DNA from: Siminovitchia terrae
Lineage (GTDB): Bacteria > Bacillota > Bacilli > Bacillales > Bacillaceae_C
Direction of reading: 5' to 3'
Assembly: GCF_003605405.2 (NCBI RefSeq)
Contig: NZ_QYTW02000010.1
Location: 81,675-145,674, forward strand
Length of the DNA: 64,000 bases
Position numbers and translations under genes: made by a program. This document shows, one piece after another, positions 8,051 through 17,145 of the stretch. Position 1 is the stretch's first letter. The number at the start of each line of letters is the position of its first letter. The notes under the pieces are model-generated. The model was given only the letters and a program-made list of their open reading frames with translations, had not been told where the DNA came from and did no database searches.

Positions 8051-8833
8051 GTGAAAAACACTTTTGATTATATGGAAAAAAAGGAGCATATCAACCTTAT
8101 CGAAAAATGGATTTGTGAAAAATCGAAAGGCGGTCTCATTTTAAAAATTGGATGTTCCCAAGGATTGGATTCCATTTTTATGGGAAGAGAAAGAGGCAGC
8201 GGGATCGATCTCTCCGAACAATCGGTTCAATGTGTGAATCCGCTGCTGGACCGTGAAGATCCGTCAAACTGCAGATGCAACAATGTGCTGACAGATGATG
8301 TTGAAGGCGAGACATTTGACTCCGTGATTGTAAGGAATATCTTCCAGTATGGAACGGATACCCGGAAAGTAATGGAAAAAGCTTTCGGATTACTAAAAGA
8401 AGACGGCCGCCTTGTCATAACGGTTTCCTATGAATCAGGCCGTTCATTGAAATTTTTTTACGCAACGGAAGTCTATCAGCTTCAAACGGAATCCCTCCAA
8501 ATCATTGAGATGCAATTTTTCGGCAATGGGATAGGTGCTGTCTTTAAAAAAGTTTCCGGGGCATGGCCGCTGCATCGGGATTTGAATAGCATTCCGATAA
8601 CAATGGAAGAAGCATGGCAGCAGGAAAAGCAAGCCAGCATGGACCGGATCATGAAGAATATTTACTTGCAGGAACATTTGGAAGCAGCTTACTCGAGAGA
8701 GGAAAAGCTGCTCATTTCCTACAAGGAATTATTGCGAAAGTATCAAGCGCTCAGCAACTCCAAGCTTGGAAAATTTGCTTTATATTATTGGAAAAAACGC
8801 AGAAGTCTTTTTGGGGGGAAATCAAGTGGATGA
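8051..8833 (+). CDS. SAM-dependent class I methyltransferase
   Basis: 260 residues. The glycine-rich SAM motif 'GGLILKIGCSQGLDSIFMGRERGSGIDLSEQSV' (about 28-60; the usual D/ExGCGxG is degraded to KIGCSQG) is followed by 'FDSVIVRNIFQYG' and 'LLKEDGRLVITVSYESG'. The C-terminal 80 residues are helical and basic. It may methylate a sugar of the polysaccharide or cap its end. GTG start with a weak ribosome site. Its last 8 bases overlap the next gene, so the two are translationally coupled. Confidence 0.72.
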   Translation: MKNTFDYMEKKEHINLIEKWICEKSKGGLILKIGCSQGLDSIFMGRERGSGIDLSEQSVQCVNPLLDREDPSNCRCNNVLTDDVEGETFDSVIVRNIFQYGTDTRKVMEKAFGLLKEDGRLVITVSYESGRSLKFFYATEVYQLQTESLQIIEMQFFGNGIGAVFKKVSGAWPLHRDLNSIPITMEEAWQQEKQASMDRIMKNIYLQEHLEAAYSREEKLLISYKELLRKYQALSNSKLGKFALYYWKKRRSLFGGKSSG

Positions 8834-11531
8834 AGCAGCGATTGACCGAAGATTATCCACATTAAAGCATTTAAAAAAGAAAATAAGAGAAGAAATCAAC
8901 GAAGACCGGAAAACGCTTATGGAACAATACGGCGCTGTCTATGAAAGCAAGTATGATTTCCTGGATGCATCGATCGGCAGCGTAAAAGATAAAGGAGCCT
9001 ATTTATCCTATAGGGATCAAGTATCGGACAAACACTTTTTGGAAGAGATCAAACCTTTGCTGGATCAAATTCCGGATAGCAACGGCAGCCGGTTTTATGA
9101 ACAAATCAAAGCGAACATCGGCATTATTTGTGATGAGTTTTTATTTCATTCTTTTCAGGGAGTCGCCAACTTTATTTATATAGACCGGGACAGGTACAAA
9201 GAAATACGTGAAGACCTGGATGTTCTTTTGGTTGTATCGGCGTGGAAGGGAATCGATTCAAAATGGAAAGGGCTTGGAAATCCGAACATCCGAAAGCACA
9301 GGGAAGATTTGGAGAAAGTCATCGATTATTTCCGGGATAGAGGAACGAAAATCGTATTTTACTCAAAGGAAGACCCTGTCAATTATCATGTTTTTCTGGG
9401 AATTGCTCAAAAATGTGATTATATTTTTACGACAGCGGAAGAAAAAATAGAATGCTATAAAGCGAATTGCGGCAATGAGAATGTGTTTTTGCTCGGTTTC
9501 GGCGTCAATCCCACCTATCATCATCCCATCGGCATGCGGAAATTTCCTAAAAGGAAAGAAGTGTTATTTGCAGGCTCTTGGTATGAAAAATACCCCGATC
9601 GCCAGGAAGAGACAAGAGTGTTGTTTGACGGGGTATTGGAGGCAGGGAAAGGGTTGAAAATTATTGATCGGAACTTTGAATTAAAATTGGAGCAATTTTT
9701 TTTCCCAGAAGAGTATTTGCAGTATGTTTCTCCTTCGATCCAACATCAATATTTACAAAAGCTGTATAAACTGTTTGACTGGACCATTAACCTGAACAGT
9801 GTGAAATACAGTGATACGATGTTTGCCAATAGGATTTATGAAGTGCAGGCTTTGGGGAACAATTTGCTTTCCAATTACAGTATCGGGGTAAACAATCAAT
9901 TTCCGAATGTGTTCACCATTCATAATGAAAAAGAAATTCAATCGATTTTTGAGAGCTTTACGAAGGAAGAAGTTTATCAACATCAGGTTTGGGGCATTCG
10001 AAGGGTCATGTCCAAAGAAACGAGCTATCATCGAATAGAAGAAATGCTTGAAAAAATCGGCTTTAAAACCGGAACGAAGAATCGAAAAGCAACTGTGATC
10101 GTGAAGGAAAAAACGCAGGCTGTTTGTTCAGCATTTAACAAGCAAACCTATCCGTATAAAAAGCTGTTTGCAGAAAACGAAGTGAATGAAGAAGCCTTAA
10201 AAGAATATGATATCGTGGCATTTTTTGATCCCCAAAAGGAGTATGGAGAGTTTTACCTGGAAGATATGATCAATGGATTTAAGTATACAAATTGTGATTA
10301 TATTACGAAGGATGCGTATTATGATGGCCATCAGCTGGTGGAAGGCATCGAACATGACTATGTGAATCAAATGAAAGATAAATACAGAACCGTGTTTTGG
10401 AAGGACGCCTTTCCGTTATCCGCATTATTGAAAATGGAAGGCCCTGTCCATATCGAAAATGGATACAGCATCGACAGATTTGAATTTAACAGCAAAAAAA
10501 TCGAAAAGGCCGTTCAGCCAAAAGAATATAAGCTATCCGTAATTGTCCCTGTTTACAATAATGGGGACCACTTGTTGAACAAATGTTTTTTGAGCTTAAA
10601 GAGAAGCACTTTGTTTGATGATATGGAAATTGTCATGGTGGATGACGGCTCGACGGACGGTTATACGCCCGGGATCGTGAAAAGAATAGCAAATGAATAT
10701 GCCAATGTAAAAACCTTTTTCTTTGAAGAGGGAGGCAGCGGCAGCGCGTCGCGCCCAAGAAATAAAGGTGCCGAGTTGGCCACGGCGAATTACATCGCGT
10801 ATCTTGATCCGGATAACGAAGCGATTCATGATGGATATGATCACTTATATAAAGAAGTGCAAGGCGGGCGCTATGATATGGCCGTCGGCAACATGGTCCG
10901 CCTGGCTCACGATGAGATGCTGTTCGACTATTATCAGACAGCCATTCAATATAATGGAAGTAGCGTGATCTCTGAAAATGTACATCACTACTTAAGCAGC
11001 AGCCAATTTAAGGCCATGAGCATTCAAGCCTTAATTGTGCGGAAAGAGGTCATCGTAAACAACGGCCTGGAAATGGTTGTCGGTGCCGCGGGACAGGATA
11101 CTCTCTTCTTTCACGAGTTGCTCTTGCACGCCCGCCGGACAAAGGTGATTAATTTGCCAATTCACATATACTATGCCGCTGTTTCGGGCTCCACTGTGAA
11201 CACTGTGACGAAACGTTTTTTCGAAAAATATTACCTGCTGGAGAATGCAAGAAAAAAATTCCTCAAAAAGCATGGTTTACTTGAGGAATACATGGAGAAA
11301 CGATTTAATTATTATTTTAAAAATTGGTACCTGGATAAATTAAAAAATGTCAGAGAAGAAGAGGCCTTCGCATCGGTGATGGTCCTAGAGAAAATTTTTG
11401 CGCTGTACCAGGATCACCTGGTTCATGAGGATGAAGAGCTTGCCAAATTTAAAAGCATTCTGATTGAACAGGATTATGAGCAAATTTTGAATGAGTTTGT
11501 TGAAGACCATCAAAAGGCAATGGTATCCTGA
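8826..11531 (+). CDS. Two-domain glycosyltransferase (CgeB-like plus GT2)
   Basis: About 901 residues from the GTG at 8826, chosen because GGGGGG lies at the right distance; an in-frame TTG at 8766 would overlap the previous gene further. Residues ~100-420 form a CgeB/DUF3880-like GT-B region: 'KKVIDYF' type helix, 'ILFAGSWYEKYPDR'-like segment and 'FANRIYEVQALGNNLLSNYS'. Residues ~550-750 form a GT-A family 2 domain with 'LSVIVPVYNNGDHLLNKC', 'MVDDGSTDGYTPG' and the DxD-like 'YLDPDNEA'. The C-terminal tail is helical. Such fusions occur in teichoic acid and capsule clusters. Two sequential transfer activities are inferred. Confidence 0.78.
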   Translation: MDEAAIDRRLSTLKHLKKKIREEINEDRKTLMEQYGAVYESKYDFLDASIGSVKDKGAYLSYRDQVSDKHFLEEIKPLLDQIPDSNGSRFYEQIKANIGIICDEFLFHSFQGVANFIYIDRDRYKEIREDLDVLLVVSAWKGIDSKWKGLGNPNIRKHREDLEKVIDYFRDRGTKIVFYSKEDPVNYHVFLGIAQKCDYIFTTAEEKIECYKANCGNENVFLLGFGVNPTYHHPIGMRKFPKRKEVLFAGSWYEKYPDRQEETRVLFDGVLEAGKGLKIIDRNFELKLEQFFFPEEYLQYVSPSIQHQYLQKLYKLFDWTINLNSVKYSDTMFANRIYEVQALGNNLLSNYSIGVNNQFPNVFTIHNEKEIQSIFESFTKEEVYQHQVWGIRRVMSKETSYHRIEEMLEKIGFKTGTKNRKATVIVKEKTQAVCSAFNKQTYPYKKLFAENEVNEEALKEYDIVAFFDPQKEYGEFYLEDMINGFKYTNCDYITKDAYYDGHQLVEGIEHDYVNQMKDKYRTVFWKDAFPLSALLKMEGPVHIENGYSIDRFEFNSKKIEKAVQPKEYKLSVIVPVYNNGDHLLNKCFLSLKRSTLFDDMEIVMVDDGSTDGYTPGIVKRIANEYANVKTFFFEEGGSGSASRPRNKGAELATANYIAYLDPDNEAIHDGYDHLYKEVQGGRYDMAVGNMVRLAHDEMLFDYYQTAIQYNGSSVISENVHHYLSSSQFKAMSIQALIVRKEVIVNNGLEMVVGAAGQDTLFFHELLLHARRTKVINLPIHIYYAAVSGSTVNTVTKRFFEKYYLLENARKKFLKKHGLLEEYMEKRFNYYFKNWYLDKLKNVREEEAFASVMVLEKIFALYQDHLVHEDEELAKFKSILIEQDYEQILNEFVEDHQKAMVS

Positions 11532-11556
11532 ACGCTTTGGAGGGGACTGATCATCG

Positions 11557-12717
11557 TTGAATAACAAAATCAAAGTCATGGCCATTTTTGGAACAAGACC
11601 TGAAGCCATCAAGATGGCTCCGCTTATATTGGAATTGGAAAGGCGGCCGGATGATTTCGAAACGACCGTTACCGTAACGGCCCAGCATCGGCAAATGCTG
11701 GATCAAGTACTGAACATATTTGATATTCAGCCGGACTATGACTTGAACATTATGAGGGACAGGCAAACTCTTGCAGGAGTGACAACGGCTGCACTTACGG
11801 GTTTGGATGAGGTTATGAAAAAAACTCAGCCTGATATTGTGCTGGTGCATGGCGATACAACGACCACTTTTGCGGCCAGTTTGGCTGCTTTTTACAATCA
11901 GATTCCAGTTGGCCATGTAGAAGCCGGATTAAGGACCTGGAATAAATATTCCCCGTTTCCGGAAGAAATGAACCGCCAGCTGACAGGCGTGATGGCCGAT
12001 TTGCATTTCTCTCCGACCCAACAATCCGCCAATAATTTATTGGAAGAGGGCAAAAAGGAAGGAACGATTTTTATTACCGGAAATACGGCCATAGATGCTC
12101 TGAAAACAACAGTAAGGGATGAATATACGCACCCGGTGCTTGGAAAAGTCGGGGAAGACCGTCTCATTCTGTTAACGGCCCACCGGCGGGAGAATCTGGG
12201 AGAACCCATGAGAAATATATTTCGGGCCGTCAAGCGTCTGGCAGAGGACCATCCTGACATACAAGTGGTTTACCCTGTTCACTTAAATCCTGCAGTCCGG
12301 GAGACTGCGAATGAGATTTTGGGAAACGATCCCAGAATTCATTTAATCGAACCGCTGGATGTGATTGACTTTCACAACTTTGCGAATAAGGCCTATCTGA
12401 TACTCAGTGACTCCGGCGGGGTACAAGAAGAAGCTCCGTCATTGGGAGTTCCTGTCCTGGTATTAAGGGATACGACGGAGCGTCCTGAAGGAATCGAAGC
12501 GGGGACTTTGAAACTAACCGGACTTCAAGAGGAAACGATCTATCAATTGGCAAATGAACTATTAACAGATCCATCAGCCCATGAAAAAATGGCCAAAGCG
12601 GTCAATCCATACGGGGATGGAGAAGCCTCAAGACGCATTGCTGAAGCAATTCGCTATTATTTTAAAATTACGGACAAGAGGCCGGTTCCGTTTTCAGGAA
12701 TTTCCAGTTTACGGTGA
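11557..12717 (+). CDS. mnaA: UDP-N-acetylglucosamine 2-epimerase (non-hydrolysing)
   Basis: Interconverts UDP-GlcNAc and UDP-ManNAc. 386 residues with the family hallmarks: 'FGTRPEAIKMAPLI' at the N-terminus, 'VHGDTTTTFAASLAAF', 'GHVEAGLRTWNKYSPFPEEMNR', 'LTAHRRENLG' and 'SDSGGVQEEAPSLGVPVLVLRDTTERPEG'. TTG start behind TTTGGAGGGG. It begins 25 bases after the glycosyltransferase stop and is the last gene of the cluster. It supplies the substrate of the dehydrogenase at 6443. Equivalent symbol: wecB. Confidence 0.93.
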   Translation: MNNKIKVMAIFGTRPEAIKMAPLILELERRPDDFETTVTVTAQHRQMLDQVLNIFDIQPDYDLNIMRDRQTLAGVTTAALTGLDEVMKKTQPDIVLVHGDTTTTFAASLAAFYNQIPVGHVEAGLRTWNKYSPFPEEMNRQLTGVMADLHFSPTQQSANNLLEEGKKEGTIFITGNTAIDALKTTVRDEYTHPVLGKVGEDRLILLTAHRRENLGEPMRNIFRAVKRLAEDHPDIQVVYPVHLNPAVRETANEILGNDPRIHLIEPLDVIDFHNFANKAYLILSDSGGVQEEAPSLGVPVLVLRDTTERPEGIEAGTLKLTGLQEETIYQLANELLTDPSAHEKMAKAVNPYGDGEASRRIAEAIRYYFKITDKRPVPFSGISSLR

Positions 12718-12830
12718 CACTGGAGTGGGACGGCATTGGCTCTTGCCTGTTACTACTTCTGAGTTGATATGCAAAGATTCAAGTGACAACTTTCTAGTAG
12801 TATGTTAATCTGAAAAAAATGAACAATTTA

Positions 12831-12925
12831 CCCACTGGAGGTGCCTTTGAAAAGGGCTGAGATCAAAGTGATTGACTTTGGGACTCCTGGAACCTGATCC
12901 AGTTCGTACTGGCGGAGGGAAGTGG
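12831..12925 (+). ncRNA. TPP riboswitch (THI element)
   Basis: All conserved THI-box segments are visible in order: GGAGGTGCC, AAGGGCTGAGATCA, the ACCTGATC core, ACTGGCGGAGGGAAGTGG. The P1 stem is CCACT (12832-12836) with AGTGG (12920-12924). It senses thiamine pyrophosphate and, with the terminator at 12967, should turn off thiO when TPP is plentiful. Confidence 0.95.
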
Positions 12926-12966
12926 CAAAACGTAAATCAATTGTATGTTATACACTGTTTACATGA

Positions 12967-12999
12967 AGCGCTGCTTTCTTCTATGAAAGCGGCGTTTTT
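12967..12999 (+). terminator. Expression-platform terminator of the TPP riboswitch
   Basis: CGCTGCTTTC (12969-12978) pairs with GAAAGCGGCG (12985-12994), with one G-T pair, then TTTTT. It ends one base before repeat copy A, so the repeat lies between the terminator and thiO. Confidence 0.85.
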
Positions 13000-13000
13000 A

Positions 13001-13195
13001 TTTAACTTCATTCAGCAGAAGTCTCCCACATCCGTAAGTGGTGAGATGAATGCTTATTGGTATTCCAACAGTGGGGGTTCAAGCCTCGGCTGAATAAAGT
13101 TAAAGCCTCCGGCGGATGCCACAGATTTTCAGAGGAAATTTATCGAGCTTTAGCTCGATAAAATCTGGGTGAAAATACGCCAAGGCGCATTTGAT
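13001..13195 (+). repeat. 195-bp palindromic repeat, copy A
   Basis: Full-length member of a family of seven. It starts TTTAACTTCATTCAGC and ends GCGCATTTGAT. The left half is closed by the inverted repeat TTTAACTTCATTCAGC / GCTGAATAAAGTTAAA. Inside are CCCAC/GTGG and GGGG/CCTC hairpins. The right half holds ATCGAGCTTTAGCTCGAT inside AGATTTT/AAAATCT and ends in GC-rich palindromic sequence. It separates the riboswitch terminator from thiO; the thiO ribosome site follows 9 bases later. Confidence 0.9.
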
Positions 13196-13217
13196 TGACT
13201 CATAAGGAGTGGAAATA

Positions 13218-14333
13218 TTGAAAGCATATGACCATATTATTATCGGCGGTGGTGTAATTGGTTGCTCTATTGCCTATCGGCTGGCTAAGGAAGGCTTAAG
13301 CGTGGCTATATTTGATGCAGGTAAAGCCGGGAAGGCCTCTATGGCAGCAGGCGGCATGCTAGGGGCACAAAATGAGTTTGAGAGGGAAAACCCGTTGTTG
13401 GAAATGGCATTGGAAAGCAGGATGATGTTTCCTACCCTTCGCGACGAATTGCTGTCTGAAACGGGCATTGACATTGAATTAAGAACGGCTGGCTTAGTAA
13501 AAACAGCCGCCACGGAATCGGACCGGGATGAGTTGCACCGGCAATATCGCTTTTTATCTGAAAAAGACCCATCCATTCAGTGGCTTGAGCCGGAGGAAGT
13601 GCCGGAAGTCGAGCCTTGTATGACGTCCCGAACTGCCGGTGCTATTTTACTGGAAAAAGACCATCAAGTAAAAGCGCCACTGCTCGCCCGGGCTTTTTTG
13701 AAAGCGGCGAAGAATGCTGGCGTACATGTGTACGAGGAAACAAAAGTTCTTCGTCTTGTGATTCAGCAAGGTCAGATATCTGGAATCGATACTTCGATCG
13801 GTCGGTTTCAGACAACTCAAGTCATGGTTGCGGCCGGTGCCTGGAGCAGCAGTCTCTTGGCCGAAACAGGCTTTTCCCTGCCGGTCATTCCTGTCAAAGG
13901 TGAATGCTTATCAATTCGTTTGGCCGGCCCTGCACCGGTTAAAACAGTTTTTGCTGTAGATGGGTGTTATATTGTCCCGAAGCGAAATAAAGAAATGCTA
14001 ATCGGAGCAACGTCACTTCCCGGTTCCTTTGATACGTCTGTAACGGCTCGCGGTATTCTCTCTCTTTTGAAGCGGGCTTCCCGCTTGTTGCCCGTGCTTC
14101 AAGATGGAGCAGTCGATCGAACATGGGCCGGTGTGCGTCCTCAAGCGGCTGATCATTTGCCGGTCATGGGTTCTCACCCGTTTATTGAGGGGCTGCATAT
14201 ATGTACCGGACATTACCGAAACGGTATTTTGCTAAGCCCCATTACAGGTATACGGATGAAGGAGTACATTAAAGGCTGCCAGGAGGCGAAAAAGGTGCTT
14301 ACACCTTTTGAACCGGCACGATTCTCTGTTTAA
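13218..14333 (+). CDS. thiO: Glycine oxidase ThiO
   Basis: FAD-dependent glycine oxidase that makes iminoglycine for the thiazole ring of thiamine. 371 residues (B. subtilis ThiO is 369). The FAD-binding motif 'DHIIIGGGVIGCSIAYRLAKEG' is at the N-terminus, 'AAGGMLGAQNE' follows, and the C-terminal DAO motif is 'TWAGVRPQAADHLPVMG...GLHICTGHYRNGILLSP'. The TTG at 13218 is preferred because AAGGAG at 13204-13209 is 8 bases upstream; a GTG at 13209 overlaps that site. The riboswitch upstream confirms the thiamine role. Oddly, none of its usual partners thiS, thiG, thiF or tenI follow. Confidence 0.9.
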   Translation: MKAYDHIIIGGGVIGCSIAYRLAKEGLSVAIFDAGKAGKASMAAGGMLGAQNEFERENPLLEMALESRMMFPTLRDELLSETGIDIELRTAGLVKTAATESDRDELHRQYRFLSEKDPSIQWLEPEEVPEVEPCMTSRTAGAILLEKDHQVKAPLLARAFLKAAKNAGVHVYEETKVLRLVIQQGQISGIDTSIGRFQTTQVMVAAGAWSSSLLAETGFSLPVIPVKGECLSIRLAGPAPVKTVFAVDGCYIVPKRNKEMLIGATSLPGSFDTSVTARGILSLLKRASRLLPVLQDGAVDRTWAGVRPQAADHLPVMGSHPFIEGLHICTGHYRNGILLSPITGIRMKEYIKGCQEAKKVLTPFEPARFSV

Positions 14334-14463
14334 GCCAGCAATGAGTAGACCTGGTATGGTTAGGGAGTAAAAAGAAGCTTGCCAGCCAAAATTTTGAAAT
14401 TCAATTAGTTCCACACAAGTTGAATCAATTTTTACCTCTTAAGGCATATTCCTATAAATGGTG

Positions 14464-14955
14464 TTATCTGGCAGGCTTGGCTTCTGTGTTCTCCGCCATT
14501 ACTTTCTTTATATCTAAAATGGTTTGTAAATGCATTCCTTCATGAAAAATTGTGCGAATTAAAACTTGTTCGATTGTATGCATCCCCATTTCTGTTGGTG
14601 AGAATTCCTCTTCTAGTCTATGACCATACTCATTTTTTATATCATGGTGCTGCTTTTCCAAAAGATTTTTTAGTTCAGCAAAGGAAGGTGTTCTATTTGT
14701 AAAATCCTTCGGTGATGTCCCAAATCCAAACCATTGATTGAATTCATTTGGAACAACCGTCCTTTCCTTCGTTACAGCTTGGATCCATAAATATTGGTCA
14801 AGATATAGATGTCCCAAATTCCAGCGGATATTGTTGTTGAAACCCTTCGGTATAACCTCTGCCTTTTCTTCTGAAACATCTTCCAGTACGCTCAGAACTA
14901 AACGTCGATACGTTTCCAACTGCTCAAACAATACTTCATGCCGCTGCTTCATCAT
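14464..14955 (-). CDS. DinB-like superfamily protein
   Basis: 163 residues from ATG at 14955, behind AAAGGGGTTT. DinB/YfiT-type four-helix protein: 'RWNLGHLYLDQYLWIQ' carries the first metal-type histidine and 'IRTIFHEGMHLQTILDIK' carries the other two, so the metal triad appears complete. These proteins are often thiol-dependent S-transferases (bacillithiol in Firmicutes), but function varies and no substrate is known. It stands alone, convergent with thiO. An upstream in-frame ATG at 14994 lacks a ribosome site. Confidence 0.75.
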   Translation of the reverse strand: MMKQRHEVLFEQLETYRRLVLSVLEDVSEEKAEVIPKGFNNNIRWNLGHLYLDQYLWIQAVTKERTVVPNEFNQWFGFGTSPKDFTNRTPSFAELKNLLEKQHHDIKNEYGHRLEEEFSPTEMGMHTIEQVLIRTIFHEGMHLQTILDIKKVMAENTEAKPAR

Positions 14956-15080
14956 ATAAACCCCTTTACGTTTGATACAAATACATTCAAGCAAAACATT
15001 CCTAATTCCTGCAATGGCTGAAGAGTCTTTTTTCTACAATTTTTCGCTCATGCACTATGATTTGCTTTCTGATCTCTTAC

Positions 15081-16715
15081 CTATTTTATTGTGTTGGAAG
15101 TAGGATCCAATACATTTACAGCTATTAAGGACATTTGGAAAAGAAGTTGGTCCTTTATATTTTTAGGATCAAGTTGAGTTAAGTCCTCAATCATCTTTAG
15201 GCGATATCTAACAGTATTTTTATGAATATATAAAGCATCAGCAGTATGATCAAAGTTTGCGTTGTTCGCTAAAAATGTTTTTAAAGTATATAAGAGCTCA
15301 CTGTTTTTTTCGTTATCGTACTTGATAATTTTCTCTAAGCAATCTTCTACAAGTTTTTTTGCTTCATAATGGGGGGCCTGCGAAAATAAGATACGTTCTA
15401 CACTTAATTCAGAAAAGTTACGGATGTACAATTGCCCTACTTTAATTTGAGTATCAATAGGCATGTTTGCGTAGGCAACTTTTAATGCCAACAAGGCTTC
15501 GTTATAACTAACGGATAAATTTTCCACATTGTTATCGCGTCCAATTCCCCCATAAAAGGTTATATTGATCTTTTTTACTAGTTTGGTTAAGTTATTTACA
15601 AGTTCATTTTGTGTGTATTGATTTGGAATTAATAAAGTGAATATATTATTTTTATCAAAACCGATGAGTGCTTCAGGAAGAACCCACTTTAATTCATACT
15701 CCAGCATTTCTAAAATGTTTTCCTTCCGTTGCCAAATAGATATGTTATTTGATTTGTTAACCTTAATATCAAAATCTAGCAATACTACATTATAACGATC
15801 CTTTAAATGCCAATTTACCTCTTCGGCACGTCTTGATAAGGTATCGCGTGATTCCACTTTTTCTGACAATAGCATGGACAAAAAATCATTTCTAAACCGT
15901 TGAAATACTGAAGATACTGTTCTCATTCTTTCAATTTCTAAAGCTGATATGACAGCCGTCTGTTCAATGGCTGCTTTTTGCCATGTGTGAAGATGTGAAT
16001 GCTCTTTCCATAAGAAAACTCCGCCTTCCAAACTATTTGAACTGTATATCCACCTAACGGTAAAACTTTTATGTTGCCAATATAACTTCTGTATCGGTTG
16101 TTCTCTATCACATGAGAACGCCGATATGATATTCTCTATCTCTTCTTTTGAAAAGTAAGGTTCCATTACATCAAACTTTTGATTGGTGTTTCTAATGTAG
16201 ATAGTGACTGGAGTGTTTAAAATCTCATTAAGTAACTGGGCAAGATCTTTTAAATTGCCTTGCTTTTTAAGGTGATTATGAAACATTTCGTAAACAGTGT
16301 GAGTCATTTCTAGTTCGTCCTGATGCTGTTTGTTTATTCTAGTAACTATAGGCATAATGATTTCTGACCAAGAAACCTTATTTGGCAGAGAAAGAACTGG
16401 AAAGTTATTCTTATTTGCTAAAGAAATGGCATCCTCAGGTAACCCTGGAATATAACGTCCTAATTTTATTCCTAAGCCAGAACAATTCTTTTCAATAAGC
16501 AGTTTCAGTAACTTTGTAATTCCTTCTTCCCAATGCATATTGCTTGTGAATGGATATCCGGTAGATATTATAAAGTCGCCACTGGCACACCATTTATATC
16601 CATCCGGTGCATCAATGATTGTGGTATTTAAGACAGTATTTTTTAAACCTTTTTCTCCGGCAAGGATTTCTACATTTTTGAGTACATCTAATTGTATGAC
16701 ATCATTTATATCCAT
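15081..16715 (-). CDS. PucR-family transcriptional regulator
   Basis: 544 residues. The N-terminal ~120 residues match the PucR-type sensor domain ('VLKNVEILAGEKGLKNTVLNTTIIDAPDGYKWC', 'GLGIKLGRYI'). A GGDEF-like middle region follows (~290-420). The C-terminal HTH is 'FDHTADALYIHKNTVRYRLKMIEDLTQLD'. PucR-type proteins usually activate catabolic genes in response to a substrate. It is divergent from the M20 peptidase / dehydrogenase / symporter genes at 17146-22723, which it probably controls. Repeat copy B lies in the shared upstream region. Confidence 0.85.
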   Translation of the reverse strand: MDINDVIQLDVLKNVEILAGEKGLKNTVLNTTIIDAPDGYKWCASGDFIISTGYPFTSNMHWEEGITKLLKLLIEKNCSGLGIKLGRYIPGLPEDAISLANKNNFPVLSLPNKVSWSEIIMPIVTRINKQHQDELEMTHTVYEMFHNHLKKQGNLKDLAQLLNEILNTPVTIYIRNTNQKFDVMEPYFSKEEIENIISAFSCDREQPIQKLYWQHKSFTVRWIYSSNSLEGGVFLWKEHSHLHTWQKAAIEQTAVISALEIERMRTVSSVFQRFRNDFLSMLLSEKVESRDTLSRRAEEVNWHLKDRYNVVLLDFDIKVNKSNNISIWQRKENILEMLEYELKWVLPEALIGFDKNNIFTLLIPNQYTQNELVNNLTKLVKKINITFYGGIGRDNNVENLSVSYNEALLALKVAYANMPIDTQIKVGQLYIRNFSELSVERILFSQAPHYEAKKLVEDCLEKIIKYDNEKNSELLYTLKTFLANNANFDHTADALYIHKNTVRYRLKMIEDLTQLDPKNIKDQLLFQMSLIAVNVLDPTSNTIK

Positions 16716-16770
16716 TTTCCATCATCACCTTGGTTAAAAATACTTTAAGAACATCAACTTGATGTAATTT

Positions 16771-16965
16771 TTTTACTTCATTCAGCAGAAATCTCCCACT
16801 TCTGTAAGTGGTGAGATAAATGCATACTTGTATTCCATTCAGTAGGGGTTCAAACCCCTGCTGAATAAAGTTAAAGCCTCCGGCGGATACCACAGATTTT
16901 CAGAGGAAGTTTATTGAGCGGAGCTCGATAAAATCTGGGCGCAAATACGCCAAGGCGCATTTGAT
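16771..16965 (+). repeat. 195-bp palindromic repeat, copy B
   Basis: Near full length (starts TTTTACTTCATTCAGC, ends GGCGCATTTGAT). Differences from the consensus include TACTTG for TATTGG and a weakened inner hairpin (AGTAGGGGTTCAAACCCCT). It lies between the divergent pucR-type gene and the M20 peptidase, so it could affect both promoters. Confidence 0.9.
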
Positions 16966-17145
16966 ATTTATGATATACATGGAATTTTACACCTGCTTGT
17001 TCGTATGTACAAATGGATTATTCATTATTTGTTCCCATATCCAAATCACCAGGTGGTAGTATTGTAAACAATTACAACCAATTAATTATTAGGGTTGTTT
17101 CTATCAAGAATTCATTTTCAAAATATTAAACAGGCGGTTGATCTT

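Noticed and set aside
13077-13094. tRNA T-arm in the 195-bp repeat (GGGGGTTCAAACCCC in most copies)
   Set aside because: The loop resembles a T-loop, but no acceptor, D or anticodon arms are found around it; a simple hairpin explains it.
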